This document shows, in pieces, positions 1-7,823 of a DNA stretch of 64,000 nucleotides (position 1 is the first letter of the stretch; the number at the start of each line of letters is the position of its first letter). This DNA comes from Pseudophaeobacter profundi (GTDB taxonomy: Bacteria; Pseudomonadota; Alphaproteobacteria; Rhodobacterales; Rhodobacteraceae), in contig NZ_JARJEF010000003.1 of assembly GCF_029697505.1 (NCBI RefSeq), positions 248,001-312,000 on the forward strand, written 5' to 3'. The notes beneath the pieces are model-generated. The model ran no database searches, was not told the DNA's origin, and saw only the letters and a list, made by a program, of their open reading frames with translations. A program made the translations under genes and the position numbers.

Positions 1-1
1 G

Positions 2-856
2 CTCTATGTCGCCCTGACCCGGGCGGAAAAATGGCTGATCGTCGCCACGGCCGGCACGCTGTCGAAAGAGGGCGACAGCTGGTATCAACGGGTGGAAACC
101 GCCCTACGCGAAGCCGGCGCCAGCGCCTGTGATCTGCCCGGCGGCGAAGGCCTGCGGCTGTCGCATGGCGATTGGGAGGGGCTGGAATTTGTCCCGCATG
201 AGGTCACCCAGCGGACCCGCGCCAGCCTGCCTGCAGTCTTTGGCCAGCCTGCCCCGGCCTATCAGGCCCCGGATACTGCGCTGAATCCATCGGATCTGGG
301 CGGGGCGAAGGCGCTGCCGGGGGACCAGGGGTTGGAGGAAGAAGACGCCAAGGCACGCGGCAGCCGGTTGCATCTGCTGCTGGAACATCTGCCCGCACAA
401 CCAAGCACCGATTGGCCCATACTGGCAGGACGCCTGCTACCCGGGGCCGAAGACTGCGAAGAGCTGCTGGCCGAAGCAAGCGCAGTGCTGCAAGCCCCGG
501 CCCTGGCGCATATCTTTGCCGCCGATGCCTTGGCCGAGGTGGCAGTTACGGCGCAGCTAGGCGACAGCCGCCTTTTTGGCATCATCGACCGGCTGGTGGT
601 GACACCGGAACGGGTGCTGGCGGTGGATTTCAAATCGAATGCCCAGGTGCCGGACCGCGCGGAAACTTGCCCCAAGGGGCTGCTGCGCCAGATGGGGGCC
701 TATGCCCATGCGTTGAAACAGATCTACCCGGACCGGAGGATCGACACCGCGCTTTTGTGGACCCGTAGTGCCAGCCTCATGCCGCTGCCGCACGATCTTG
801 TGACAGATGCGCTGAAGCCGGTGCTGGACCTTGACGATCCGTTAAGCCCTACCTAG
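2..856 (+). CDS. addA: AddA helicase-nuclease, C-terminal part (5' truncated by window edge)
   Basis: AddA works with AddB as the helicase-nuclease that resects double-strand DNA breaks for RecA-dependent repair. Only the last 284 residues are present. The first visible residues (LYVALTRAEKWLIV) are motif VI of UvrD-type helicases. Downstream is a RecB-type nuclease domain: GSRLHLLLEHL, then FGIIDRL, VDFKSN and QMGAYAHAL, which carry the metal-binding acids, lysine and glutamine of the family. The frame is open and conserved back to base 2, so the in-frame GTG at 92 is not the start. trxA follows 40 bases after the stop. Confidence 0.93.
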   Translation, partial: LYVALTRAEKWLIVATAGTLSKEGDSWYQRVETALREAGASACDLPGGEGLRLSHGDWEGLEFVPHEVTQRTRASLPAVFGQPAPAYQAPDTALNPSDLGGAKALPGDQGLEEEDAKARGSRLHLLLEHLPAQPSTDWPILAGRLLPGAEDCEELLAEASAVLQAPALAHIFAADALAEVAVTAQLGDSRLFGIIDRLVVTPERVLAVDFKSNAQVPDRAETCPKGLLRQMGAYAHALKQIYPDRRIDTALLWTRSASLMPLPHDLVTDALKPVLDLDDPLSPT

Positions 857-896
857 GTTCCAACCTCAGTTGCCATAGATCTCAGGAGACATTTCC

Positions 897-1217
897 ATGT
901 CCACCGTAGCCGTCACCGACGAAACATTTGACGCCGAAGTCAAGAACTCCTCTGTCCCCGTTGTGGTCGATTTTTGGGCCGAATGGTGCGGTCCCTGCAA
1001 ACAGATCGGCCCCGCGCTGGAAGAACTGGCTGCAGAATATGGCGATAAGCTGAAGATTGCCAAGGTTGATGTCGACAGCAACCCAAATGCCGCCGCCGCC
1101 ATGGGCGTGCGTGGCATTCCGGCGCTGTTCATCTTTAAGGATGGTGAGGTTGTATCCAACCGCGCCGGCGCCGCCCCCAAGGCGGCGCTGCAAAGCTGGA
1201 TCAACGATTCTATCTGA
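897..1217 (+). CDS. trxA: Thioredoxin
   Basis: Cytoplasmic disulfide reductase of 106 residues, the usual length of a single-domain thioredoxin. The active site WCGPCK has its redox cysteines at C31 and C34, and the conserved cis-proline loop GIPALF is present. A ribosome site (AGGAGA) precedes the ATG. It lies 40 bases after addA in the same direction and is closed by its own hairpin terminator at 1244-1268. It would supply electrons to ribonucleotide reductase, methionine sulfoxide reductases and similar partners; that role is known for the family rather than shown here. Confidence 0.97.
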   Translation: MSTVAVTDETFDAEVKNSSVPVVVDFWAEWCGPCKQIGPALEELAAEYGDKLKIAKVDVDSNPNAAAAMGVRGIPALFIFKDGEVVSNRAGAAPKAALQSWINDSI

Positions 1218-1243
1218 TCCAAGCGATCCGCTGGATTTCAAAG

Positions 1244-1268
1244 GCGCCCTCGCTGAGGGCGTCTTTTT
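1244..1268 (+). terminator. Rho-independent terminator after trxA
   Basis: A 7-bp GC-rich stem (1245-1251 with 1255-1261) around a 3-base loop is followed by TCTTTTT. It ends just before the ribosome site of the next small gene, so that gene may depend on read-through or a promoter inside this region. Confidence 0.8.
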
Positions 1269-1286
1269 CATTTCAAAGGACAGTTT

Positions 1287-1505
1287 ATGACACCCGATTT
1301 TCGCCAGAAGGCCATTTCCATCTGCACCGTCAAGATCGCCAAAAAGGGCGAAGGCGTTGGCCTGTCGTTTTATGCCTTTTTCAAAAACCGCAATGATGAT
1401 CCCCTGCTGCTGATGCAGGTGGCCCGCTGGTGGATTGAAACGCATCAATTGGACCATTTTGAAAAGGCCGTGAAAATCCGCAACATGCTGGAAACCGGCG
1501 CCTAG
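1287..1505 (+). CDS. Small conserved-looking protein of unknown function (72 aa)
   Basis: I do not recognise the family with certainty. The 72-residue product has no signal peptide or membrane segment. It reads as a compact soluble domain rich in aromatic and basic residues (GVGLSFYAFFKNRNDDP, then ARWWIETHQLDHFEKAVKIRNML). An AAAGGA ribosome site sits 7 bases before the ATG, and codon use resembles the neighbours, which supports a real gene. It follows the trxA terminator by 18 bases and is followed by the dispersed hairpin repeat at 1557-1619. Confidence 0.75.
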   Translation: MTPDFRQKAISICTVKIAKKGEGVGLSFYAFFKNRNDDPLLLMQVARWWIETHQLDHFEKAVKIRNMLETGA

Positions 1506-1556
1506 TATGTCTGACCCGGACACAGCGATGCTTTGCCGGGAAGATGTCTATCCTAA

Positions 1557-1619
1557 GGGGCGCTGCCCCGTTCGGCCCTAACGGGCCTCACCCCCCGGGA
1601 TATTTTTTGCCAAATGAAA
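1557..1619 (+). repeat. Dispersed hairpin repeat, copy 1
   Basis: Two short GC hairpins (GGGGCGCTGCCCC at 1557-1569; GGCCC/GGGCC at 1574-1587) are followed by a conserved tail, CCCCGGGATATTTTTTGCCAAATGAA. The same layout recurs at 26143-26192, 34309-34371 and inverted at 32158-32220. The T-run after a GC hairpin suggests a terminator role for the gene to the left. Confidence 0.65.
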
Positions 1620-1682
1620 ATATGGGGTTTTCTTTTGCGGCCTGCTGCGGAGAGTGAGCAGAACAGAAACGGGGAGGCAGGG

Positions 1683-2030
1683 ATGGCCAAGACACGGGTA
1701 TTGGTGGAATTCGGCATGGGCACCTCGCTGCGCCGCGAGGATTACACCGAGGCGGCAAAACGCGCGATCAAAGATGCGCTTTGGCATAATTCGGTGAATG
1801 TTGCAGAGCTGTTTGATTTTCCGAAAGAGGCGATGATTATTGATGCCGAGGTGGGCGTGGCCCGGCCTGATCAGGTTGATCTGGCCGCGCTGAAGGCGAT
1901 CTTTCCCTATGGCCAGCCGGAAATCACTGTCAGCCAGGGCGGGTTGGATGTGGAAAAACCAGATGGGGCAGGGCGCACAGTGATTGCCAATGCTGCTGTA
2001 AGTGTCTCTTTTGATATGGAGACCATATGA
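1683..2030 (+). CDS. Lin0512 family protein, first of a tandem pair
   Basis: A 115-residue soluble protein of the Lin0512 family, whose function is unknown. The family signature is at the N terminus: a strand, then GMGTSLRREDYTEAAKRAIKDAL, matched in the neighbouring gene by GTGNDLYGQDYTKAARRAVQDAL. The ATG at 1683 is chosen because GGGGAGGCAGG lies directly upstream and the family starts here; the frame opens earlier at 1614 without such support. The stop overlaps the start of the second copy (ATGA), so the two are translationally coupled and probably form one assembly; that last point is inference. Confidence 0.85.
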   Translation: MAKTRVLVEFGMGTSLRREDYTEAAKRAIKDALWHNSVNVAELFDFPKEAMIIDAEVGVARPDQVDLAALKAIFPYGQPEITVSQGGLDVEKPDGAGRTVIANAAVSVSFDMETI

Positions 2031-2407
2031 TGGAACAAAACATGGGCGAAAAACGCATCATCCTGGAAATGGGCACTGGCAACGATCTCTACGGTCAGGA
2101 CTATACCAAGGCAGCGCGGCGCGCGGTGCAGGACGCGCTGCATCATTCATCGATCACGCTGTTTGCCAAGCTGGGTGTCGATCACAACAAGATGCGGGTC
2201 GCTGTCACCATCGCGGTACAACAGCCAGATCTGGTAGATTGTGATCTGGTGGCGCAGGATCTGCCGCGCGGCTGTGCATCGGTGCGAGCGGTCAAAGGCG
2301 GGTTGGATGTGGCCGATGCCGGATCTGGCAGCCCGCATGTCGTTGCCACTGCCGCAATCGAAGCCTGGCTGCCGGATCTGGCAGCGCATTACAGGCTCAG
2401 TTCCTGA
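2027..2407 (+). CDS. Lin0512 family protein, second of a tandem pair
   Basis: A 126-residue paralogue of the preceding gene. It shares the MGTGNDLYGQDYTKAARRAVQDALHH block, the later acidic PDLVD segment, and the glycine-rich KGGLDV turn (QGGLDV in the first copy). The start overlaps the upstream stop by four bases. A second ATG follows at once, and the segment from GEKRIILEMGTG is where family similarity begins. No transmembrane segment or catalytic motif can be recognised. A hairpin terminator of the opposing DUF1127 gene lies just beyond the stop. Confidence 0.85.
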   Translation: MMEQNMGEKRIILEMGTGNDLYGQDYTKAARRAVQDALHHSSITLFAKLGVDHNKMRVAVTIAVQQPDLVDCDLVAQDLPRGCASVRAVKGGLDVADAGSGSPHVVATAAIEAWLPDLAAHYRLSS

Positions 2408-2414
2408 AGTGGGT

Positions 2415-2452
2415 GCGCCAAAAGACAAAGCCGCCCCAAAATGGGAGCGGCT
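2415..2452 (-). terminator. Terminator of the leftward DUF1127 gene
   Basis: AGCCGC plus CCC (2429-2437) pairs with GGG and GCGGCT (2443-2452) with one bulged base. Read on the minus strand it is followed by TTTGTCTTTT, so it is oriented for the DUF1127 gene ending at 2494. It may also stop transcription from the Lin0512 pair. Confidence 0.65.
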
Positions 2453-2493
2453 CATCCTATCTCTGGCGCGGCTGCGCCCGGACCAGACTGCTG

Positions 2494-2685
2494 TTACAGT
2501 TTGGCGATATCTTCGGCGGTGAGGCCGATATCTTCCAGCTGAGCAGCCGAAAGCTGCGACAGCGCCTTGCGGGTCTGGCGGGATTCGTTCCACTCAACCA
2601 GGTTTTCCTTGGCGTTGTAGATGAAGTCTACCAGGCGAAGAACGGAGACTGCGCCCAGCGGCGCATGGAGGTTTGCGGTCGTCAT
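2494..2685 (-). CDS. DUF1127 domain small protein
   Basis: A 63-residue protein whose C-terminal half has the DUF1127 pattern of a basic patch and a short helix: RKALSQLSAAQLEDIGL. Proteins with this domain in alphaproteobacteria have been linked to RNA turnover and phosphate or stress responses, but the exact role here is unknown. The frame extends to 2820, yet the ATG at 2685 has an AAGGAC ribosome site and begins where family similarity begins. It is a single-gene unit with its own terminator. Confidence 0.85.
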   Translation of the reverse strand: MTTANLHAPLGAVSVLRLVDFIYNAKENLVEWNESRQTRKALSQLSAAQLEDIGLTAEDIAKL

Positions 2686-2856
2686 TGCACGAGTCCTTAA
2701 AGTGAAGAGTGTTGAGCACAGTGTATGTCTGTGACCTCCATGTAGGAGAGCGATGTGAGTCTCACAATTGCCTATTAAACAGTCCCGAAATGCGCTGGAT
2801 GCATAGCAAGTAAGCAGCATATTAACGCCCCTCTATTCCCCCGCAGCAGCCGAGCC

Positions 2857-2885
2857 TTGTACAGCGCTGGCGATGCTTCCATATA
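2857..2885 (+). promoter_or_regulatory. Candidate RpoH (heat-shock) promoter of hslV
   Basis: CTTGTAC (with TTGTAC at 2857-2862) and CATATA (2880-2885) are 17 bases apart, within CCATATAGGG. CTTG plus a CCATAT-type -10 resembles alphaproteobacterial heat-shock promoters. A GGAGG ribosome site and the hslV ATG follow within about 25 bases. The match was judged by eye. Confidence 0.45.
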
Positions 2886-2910
2886 GGGGGCAACAAAACT
2901 GGAGGCATAA

Positions 2911-3501
2911 ATGGCAGAGGATCAATTCCCCGGCTGGCACGGAACCACCATCATCGGGGTCAAGAAAGGCGGCCAGGTCGTCATCGCCGGCGATGGACAG
3001 GTTTCCCTGGGGCAAACCGTGATCAAGGGCACCGCCCGCAAGGTGCGCCGCCTGTCCCCCGGCGGGTTCGACGTGGTTGCCGGCTTTGCTGGTTCAACCG
3101 CCGATGCCTTTACCCTGCTAGAACGTCTGGAAGCAAAGCTGGAAGCGACCCCCGGCCAACTGGCCCGCGCCAGTGTTGAACTGGCCAAGGACTGGCGCAC
3201 CGACAAATATCTGCAAAAACTAGAGGCGATGCTGATTGTCACCGACGGAACCGAGCTCTTGGTGATCACCGGGGCCGGTGATGTGCTGGAACCGGAACAT
3301 AACGTGGCAGCGATCGGATCGGGCGGCAACTTTGCGCTCGCAGCGGCGCGTGGCATGTTTGACAGTGAACGTTCTGCCGAAGAAGTGGCGCGCGAGTCGA
3401 TGGCAATTGCCGCAGATATTTGCGTCTATACCAATGGGCGCCTGACGGTTGAAGCCATTGCCGCCGATGGCAGCGACCCAACCAGAAAACCGGAGCACTG
3501 A
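2911..3501 (+). CDS. hslV: ATP-dependent protease HslVU, peptidase subunit
   Basis: HslV is the proteasome-like peptidase of the HslVU complex, which degrades misfolded and regulatory proteins after heat stress. The N terminus reads [16 protein letters not shown]12 is expected to become the catalytic N-terminal threonine after propeptide removal, as usual in alphaproteobacteria. Later blocks are also typical ([40 protein letters not shown]). GGAGG lies before the ATG. Its partner hslU follows after an intervening membrane-protein gene, and the upstream sequence resembles a heat-shock promoter. Confidence 0.97.
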   Translation: MAEDQFPGWHGTTIIGVKKGGQVVIAGDGQVSLGQTVIKGTARKVRRLSPGGFDVVAGFAGSTADAFTLLERLEAKLEATPGQLARASVELAKDWRTDKYLQKLEAMLIVTDGTELLVITGAGDVLEPEHNVAAIGSGGNFALAAARGMFDSERSAEEVARESMAIAADICVYTNGRLTVEAIAADGSDPTRKPEH

Positions 3502-3502
3502 A

Positions 3503-4573
3503 GTGAGCCTGATCGACCAGAATGACATTCGCGCAGCCGTTGGCTCTGGCCTGATCAGCGAAGCTCAGGCGACCTCTCTGGTGGCCATGGCCCAGAGCCG
3601 CCGTGGGGCGCGCGAAAACCTGGCCCCCGGCGATGAACCTTTTGAACTGTTCCGAGGTTTCAACGAGATTTTCATCGTCATCGGCATGCTGATCCTGGCC
3701 TCGGGCTGGGCGGCGGTGACAGCTGCCTATATCGCAGGCAGCCTGGGTGGCTATGTTGACAAGACCATCTACTCTTCGGCTCTGGGCGCGGTGGTCCTGT
3801 GGGGATTTGCCGAATACTTCATTCGCCGCCGCCGCATGGTCGCCCCGGCAGTTGCACTGTCGCTGCTATGGGCTGGGAATGCCGGTGTCGGCATCACGAC
3901 CTTTTTTTCGGAACCCTTCATGGTGGCGCAGAACGATTATTCCAGCCTGCCACTGCCCATGGCGCTGACCACCCTGGCCATGACGCTGTTCTGGCTGCGC
4001 TTTCGCGTTCCCTTTGCCATGGCACTGATCGCGCTGGGGATTTTTGCCTTTGCCCTTATGGTCGCCGCCGAACAGGCCGGTAGCCCGGCTGGCATCAGTG
4101 ATTTCTTCTTGTTTTCAGCATCCGGCCCCTTTGCCTGGGTGACACTCTTGGTGGGGCTGGCTGTGTTTGGCGTCGCCATGGGGTTTGACCTTAGCGATCC
4201 GCATCGGGTGACCCGCCGTTCGGCGCAGGGGTTTTGGCTGCATGTGGTGGCCGCGCCGGCCTTGGTGAATACCATTGCTCTCAACCTGTTGCAGGACGGT
4301 ACAACCCAGGGGCAACTAACGCTGATGGCGGTGCTCTTGGGGTTTGCCCTGGTGGCCATCATCATCGACCGCCGGTCCTTTCTGATCGCCGCCATCGGCT
4401 ATAGCGTCACGCTGGCCAGCACTGTCTTTGACGGCGAAGGTGCTGCGGTGACCATCCTGTTGCTTGGTCTTGTCCTGGTGATCCTGGGTGCCTTCTGGGC
4501 ACCGATCCGGGCTGTCCTGCTCTCTCCTTTGGCTGGTGTGCTGCCGCTGCACCGGCTTCCTCCTTCACACTGA
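3503..4573 (+). CDS. Multi-pass membrane protein between hslV and hslU
   Basis: Unrecognised integral membrane protein of 356 residues. A soluble stretch of about 50 residues ([27 protein letters not shown]) precedes roughly ten hydrophobic segments, e.g. [22 protein letters not shown] and a final leucine/valine-rich one. The N-terminal soluble segment followed by many helices is reminiscent of DUF2157-type proteins, but I am not sure of that. The GTG at 3503 is preferred because GGAG sits 7 bases upstream and it begins one base after the hslV stop; the frame is open from 3449 inside hslV. Its place inside hslVU suggests co-transcription under heat stress. Confidence 0.8.
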   Translation: MSLIDQNDIRAAVGSGLISEAQATSLVAMAQSRRGARENLAPGDEPFELFRGFNEIFIVIGMLILASGWAAVTAAYIAGSLGGYVDKTIYSSALGAVVLWGFAEYFIRRRRMVAPAVALSLLWAGNAGVGITTFFSEPFMVAQNDYSSLPLPMALTTLAMTLFWLRFRVPFAMALIALGIFAFALMVAAEQAGSPAGISDFFLFSASGPFAWVTLLVGLAVFGVAMGFDLSDPHRVTRRSAQGFWLHVVAAPALVNTIALNLLQDGTTQGQLTLMAVLLGFALVAIIIDRRSFLIAAIGYSVTLASTVFDGEGAAVTILLLGLVLVILGAFWAPIRAVLLSPLAGVLPLHRLPPSH

Positions 4574-4586
4574 AACGAGACCTGCC

Positions 4587-5900
4587 ATGACTGATCTTAC
4601 CCCCCGTGAAATCGTTTCTGAACTTGACCGCTTTATCATCGGCCAAAACGATGCAAAGCGCGCCGTTGCCGTAGCCCTGCGCAACCGCTGGCGCCGCAAG
4701 CAGTTGTCCGATGATCTGCGCGACGAGGTCTACCCCAAGAATATTCTGATGATCGGGCCCACGGGCGTCGGCAAAACCGAAATCTCGCGGCGGCTGGCCA
4801 AACTGGCACGTGCGCCGTTTATCAAGGTCGAAGCCACAAAATTCACCGAGGTCGGCTATGTCGGGCGCGATGTGGAACAGATCATCCGCGATCTGGTTGA
4901 CAGCGCCATCGTGCAGACCCGTGAATTCATGCGCGAAGATGTCAGGGCCAAGGCCAATCAAGCCGCGGAAGACCGGGTGATCACTGCCCTGGCCGGCGAA
5001 GATGCCCGCGAAACCACCCGCGAGATTTTCCGCAAAAAGCTGAAATCCGGCCTGCTGGACGATGCGCTGATCGAATTGGACGTGGCAGATACATCAAACC
5101 CCATGGGCAATATGTTTGATGTCCCCGGCCAGCCCGGCGGCGGCAATATGGGGATGCTGAACCTTGGCGATATCTTTGGCAAGGCCATGGGCGGGCGCAC
5201 AATACGCAAAAAGATGACTGTCGCCGAAAGCTATGATGTGCTGATCAGTGACGAGGCCGACAAATTGCTGGATGACGAAATTGTCACCCGCACCGCGGTT
5301 GAATCGGTAGAGCAGAGCGGCATCGTCTTTCTGGATGAAATCGACAAGGTCTGCGCCCGCTCTGATGCGCGCGGCGGCGATGTCAGCCGGGAAGGGGTGC
5401 AGCGCGATCTGTTGCCGCTGATCGAAGGCACCACCGTCAGCACCAAACATGGGCCAATCAAGACCGACCATATCCTGTTCATTGCCTCTGGTGCCTTTCA
5501 TATCGCGAAACCGTCGGATCTGTTGCCCGAATTGCAGGGCCGCCTGCCAATCCGGGTCAATCTGCGCGCGCTGAGCGAGAATGATTTCGTCCGCATCCTG
5601 ACCGAAACCGACAATGCGCTGACGCTGCAATACACTGCCCTCATGAGCACCGAAGAGGTTGATGTCACCTTTACCGACGACGGCATTGCCGCGCTGGCCA
5701 AGATCGCCGCAGAGGTCAATCACGCGGTGGAAAACATTGGTGCGCGGCGGCTCTATACAGTGATTGAACGGGTGTTCGAGGAACTCTCTTTCAGTGCGCC
5801 GGATCGCAGCGGCGAGCAGATCACCGTCGATGCACAGTTCGTCAGCAAACATCTGGGCGAGCTGGCGAGCAAAAGCGATCTCAGCCGCTATGTGCTATAG
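4587..5900 (+). CDS. hslU: ATP-dependent protease HslVU, ATPase subunit
   Basis: The AAA+ unfoldase ring that feeds substrates to HslV; 437 residues, normal for the family. The Walker A motif (GPTGVGKTE), the pore-loop region ([19 protein letters not shown]), Walker B (VFLDEIDKV) and the sensor segment (GRLPIRVNL) are visible. The protein ends in RYVL, the tail that docks into HslV. The ATG at 4587 ([14 protein letters not shown]) fits the family start; the frame extends upstream to 4488 within the membrane-protein gene. Confidence 0.97.
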   Translation: MTDLTPREIVSELDRFIIGQNDAKRAVAVALRNRWRRKQLSDDLRDEVYPKNILMIGPTGVGKTEISRRLAKLARAPFIKVEATKFTEVGYVGRDVEQIIRDLVDSAIVQTREFMREDVRAKANQAAEDRVITALAGEDARETTREIFRKKLKSGLLDDALIELDVADTSNPMGNMFDVPGQPGGGNMGMLNLGDIFGKAMGGRTIRKKMTVAESYDVLISDEADKLLDDEIVTRTAVESVEQSGIVFLDEIDKVCARSDARGGDVSREGVQRDLLPLIEGTTVSTKHGPIKTDHILFIASGAFHIAKPSDLLPELQGRLPIRVNLRALSENDFVRILTETDNALTLQYTALMSTEEVDVTFTDDGIAALAKIAAEVNHAVENIGARRLYTVIERVFEELSFSAPDRSGEQITVDAQFVSKHLGELASKSDLSRYVL

Positions 5901-5932
5901 CCAGTTTCAACAGCAATAACGTGGGTTCAAAT

Positions 5933-5962
5933 CTGCCCATAGGCTTGCTAGCCTATGGGCAG
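5933..5962 (+). terminator. Perfect 12-bp inverted repeat after hslU
   Basis: CTGCCCATAGGC (5933-5944) and GCCTATGGGCAG (5951-5962) are perfect complements around TTGCTA. It lies 32 bases after the hslU stop. No T-run follows on either strand, so it may protect the mRNA end, assist Rho termination, or bind a protein dimer rather than act as a classic terminator. Confidence 0.45.
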
Positions 5963-6011
5963 GCAATAGCCCAGGTCAGATTGACCAGGTCGGGTTCAAC
6001 AAGGGTTCAGC

Positions 6012-7136
6012 ATGGTCTTTCTTCGTTTGGCGGCCGCTTTTGGCCTGTCTCTGGTACTGCTCGGCTGCACCGACCGCAGCCTGTCTCCGGTGACCCCTCA
6101 GGCCCTGCAGGTGGGCACACCAAAGACAATCTTTGTTGCCACCAACCGGACAGAACTACCTGATGGCTCTTTTGGGCCAGAGCGCAGTGGCAAAAACAGC
6201 CTGCTGGAACTCACCGTGTCTATTCCGCCAAACCATACACCAGGACAGCTGGAGTTTGGCTATGGCGACCCGGATCCCCAGAATAAATTTACCCTGGCAG
6301 CACGTCATCGGTTTGAAAACAAAGCGGCGTTTGATCGTCGGCTGAATGAGCAGCTTAACCGCTATTCCCCCAATGAACGCGATGTGCTGGTCTTTGTGCA
6401 CGGTTTCAATTCCACCCAGACCGAAACAGCCTTTCGTGCGGCCCAGCTTACCCATGATCTGAATACGCCGGGCGCAACGGTGATCTATTCCTGGCCAAGC
6501 CTCGGCAGCCCGCTGGGCTATGCCTATGATGGCGACAGCGTCATGTTTGCCCGCGACGGATTGGAAGACCTGCTGCGCCACCTTAGAAAGGCCGGGGCCG
6601 GACGCATCGTTCTGGCGGCCCATTCCATGGGCACGGTGCTAACAATGGAGGTCTTGCGACAGATCGAGATCAAGACGCCAAGCTGGTCTGACGAGAACCT
6701 GGCCGGCGTGGTGCTGATGTCGCCGGACCTGGATCTTGATGTCTTTCACAGCCAGATGCGTCGTATGGAGCGGGTCCCGCAGCCGTTTTTGGTCTTTGTG
6801 TCGCGCAAAGATACCATCCTCAACCTGTCTCAGCGGCTGCGCGGCACCTATAGCCGTGAACGTTTGGGCAATCTGAGTTCAGCCGATCAGGTGGCTGACT
6901 TGCCTATCGAAATCATCGATACAACAGCCTTTGCCAAGAATGCCGACTCCAGCCATTTTGTGACTGCGACCTCTCCGGCGTTGCTGTCGCTTCTCAATCA
7001 GGCAAAGGCAACGCATGATGCCTTTTCGGTTAATCCGCGCGTTATCGACATCGGGGCCGCACTGCCGCAAACTGCCCTGATAACCCGCAGGGAAGGTCAA
7101 GCTGAGGTGCTGACCCTGACAGGCGGAAGCCGCTAG
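6012..7136 (+). CDS. Lipoprotein alpha/beta hydrolase (DUF900 type)
   Basis: A 374-residue alpha/beta hydrolase of the DUF900 group. The N terminus is a lipoprotein signal (LAAAFGLSLVLLGC), so the mature protein should be membrane-anchored on the periplasmic side. The fold markers are DVLVFVHGFNSTQTE (oxyanion strand) and the nucleophile elbow AAHSMGT, followed by a late acid (RKDTI) and histidine (SSHF). Substrate is unknown; esterase or lipase activity is expected from the family. It follows hslU after a strong inverted repeat and so probably has its own promoter. Confidence 0.85.
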   Translation: MVFLRLAAAFGLSLVLLGCTDRSLSPVTPQALQVGTPKTIFVATNRTELPDGSFGPERSGKNSLLELTVSIPPNHTPGQLEFGYGDPDPQNKFTLAARHRFENKAAFDRRLNEQLNRYSPNERDVLVFVHGFNSTQTETAFRAAQLTHDLNTPGATVIYSWPSLGSPLGYAYDGDSVMFARDGLEDLLRHLRKAGAGRIVLAAHSMGTVLTMEVLRQIEIKTPSWSDENLAGVVLMSPDLDLDVFHSQMRRMERVPQPFLVFVSRKDTILNLSQRLRGTYSRERLGNLSSADQVADLPIEIIDTTAFAKNADSSHFVTATSPALLSLLNQAKATHDAFSVNPRVIDIGAALPQTALITRREGQAEVLTLTGGSR

Positions 7137-7223
7137 CGCATATCGCGCAAAGGTAGCTACGGGTTTTCAAGAAATCAAAAGGGGGGAGCGCTTGTCGCCT
7201 GCCTGAAAATGAACGCGGCACTA

Positions 7224-7823
7224 TCAGCGGGTACGCCGCAGATAGACGTAATAGGCACCGGCACCGCCATGGCTGACATGGGATTGGCTGACCTGCAGCA
7301 CCGCCTGCGCCAAGGGGGGCAGCGCCAGCCATTGCGGCACGTGATGGCGCAGCACCCCGCGCGGCACCGGGATTGGGCCTGGCTCATCCCGGTCTTTGCC
7401 CTTGCCCGTCACCACCAGCACCAGCCGCTTCCCCGAGGCCTGCGCCGACAGGATAAACCGGGTAAGCGCCGGATGGGCGCTATCAACCCGCATGCCATGC
7501 AGGTCCAGCTTGCCTTCTGGGCGCAGTTTGCCGCGTTTCATTCGACGAAAGGCCTTTTCATCCATCTGCACCGACTGCGCGGACAAGGACTTTGCCGGGC
7601 TGGGCTTCAGATCATGGCGCGCCGCTTTGGGTTTGGCGCGGCTGCCCAGTTCAAAGGCTTCCAGCAGATTTTCTGACCGGGGCTCTGGCTGTTTTTTCGG
7701 CTTTGGCTTGGGCAGTGGCAGGGCAGGAGGCGTCGAATGGCTGCCCGGATGCAGCCGTTCGGCATGTTCAACCACCTGATGCCAAAGCGTAATCTCTTCG
7801 GATGTCAATTTGCGGCGGCTCAT
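7224..7823 (-). CDS. Smr-domain protein
   Basis: A 199-residue protein with a C-terminal Smr domain, a fold found in nucleases acting on DNA or RNA. The two hallmark motifs are present: KLDLHGM (about residue 105) and VVTGKGK (about 137). The N-terminal 80 residues are proline- and lysine-rich and probably disordered (PPALPLPKPKPKKQPEP). The start codon shares one base with the mltA stop (TGATG). It is the last gene of a leftward unit Tim44-like, mltA, smr, each overlapping the next. Confidence 0.93.
   Translation of the reverse strand: MSRRKLTSEEITLWHQVVEHAERLHPGSHSTPPALPLPKPKPKKQPEPRSENLLEAFELGSRAKPKAARHDLKPSPAKSLSAQSVQMDEKAFRRMKRGKLRPEGKLDLHGMRVDSAHPALTRFILSAQASGKRLVLVVTGKGKDRDEPGPIPVPRGVLRHHVPQWLALPPLAQAVLQVSQSHVSHGGAGAYYVYLRRTR

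Noticed and set aside
5921-5938. GTGGGTTCAAATCTGCCC resembles a tRNA T-arm
   Set aside because: The 5-base arms do not pair and no D-arm, anticodon arm or acceptor stem is found upstream.
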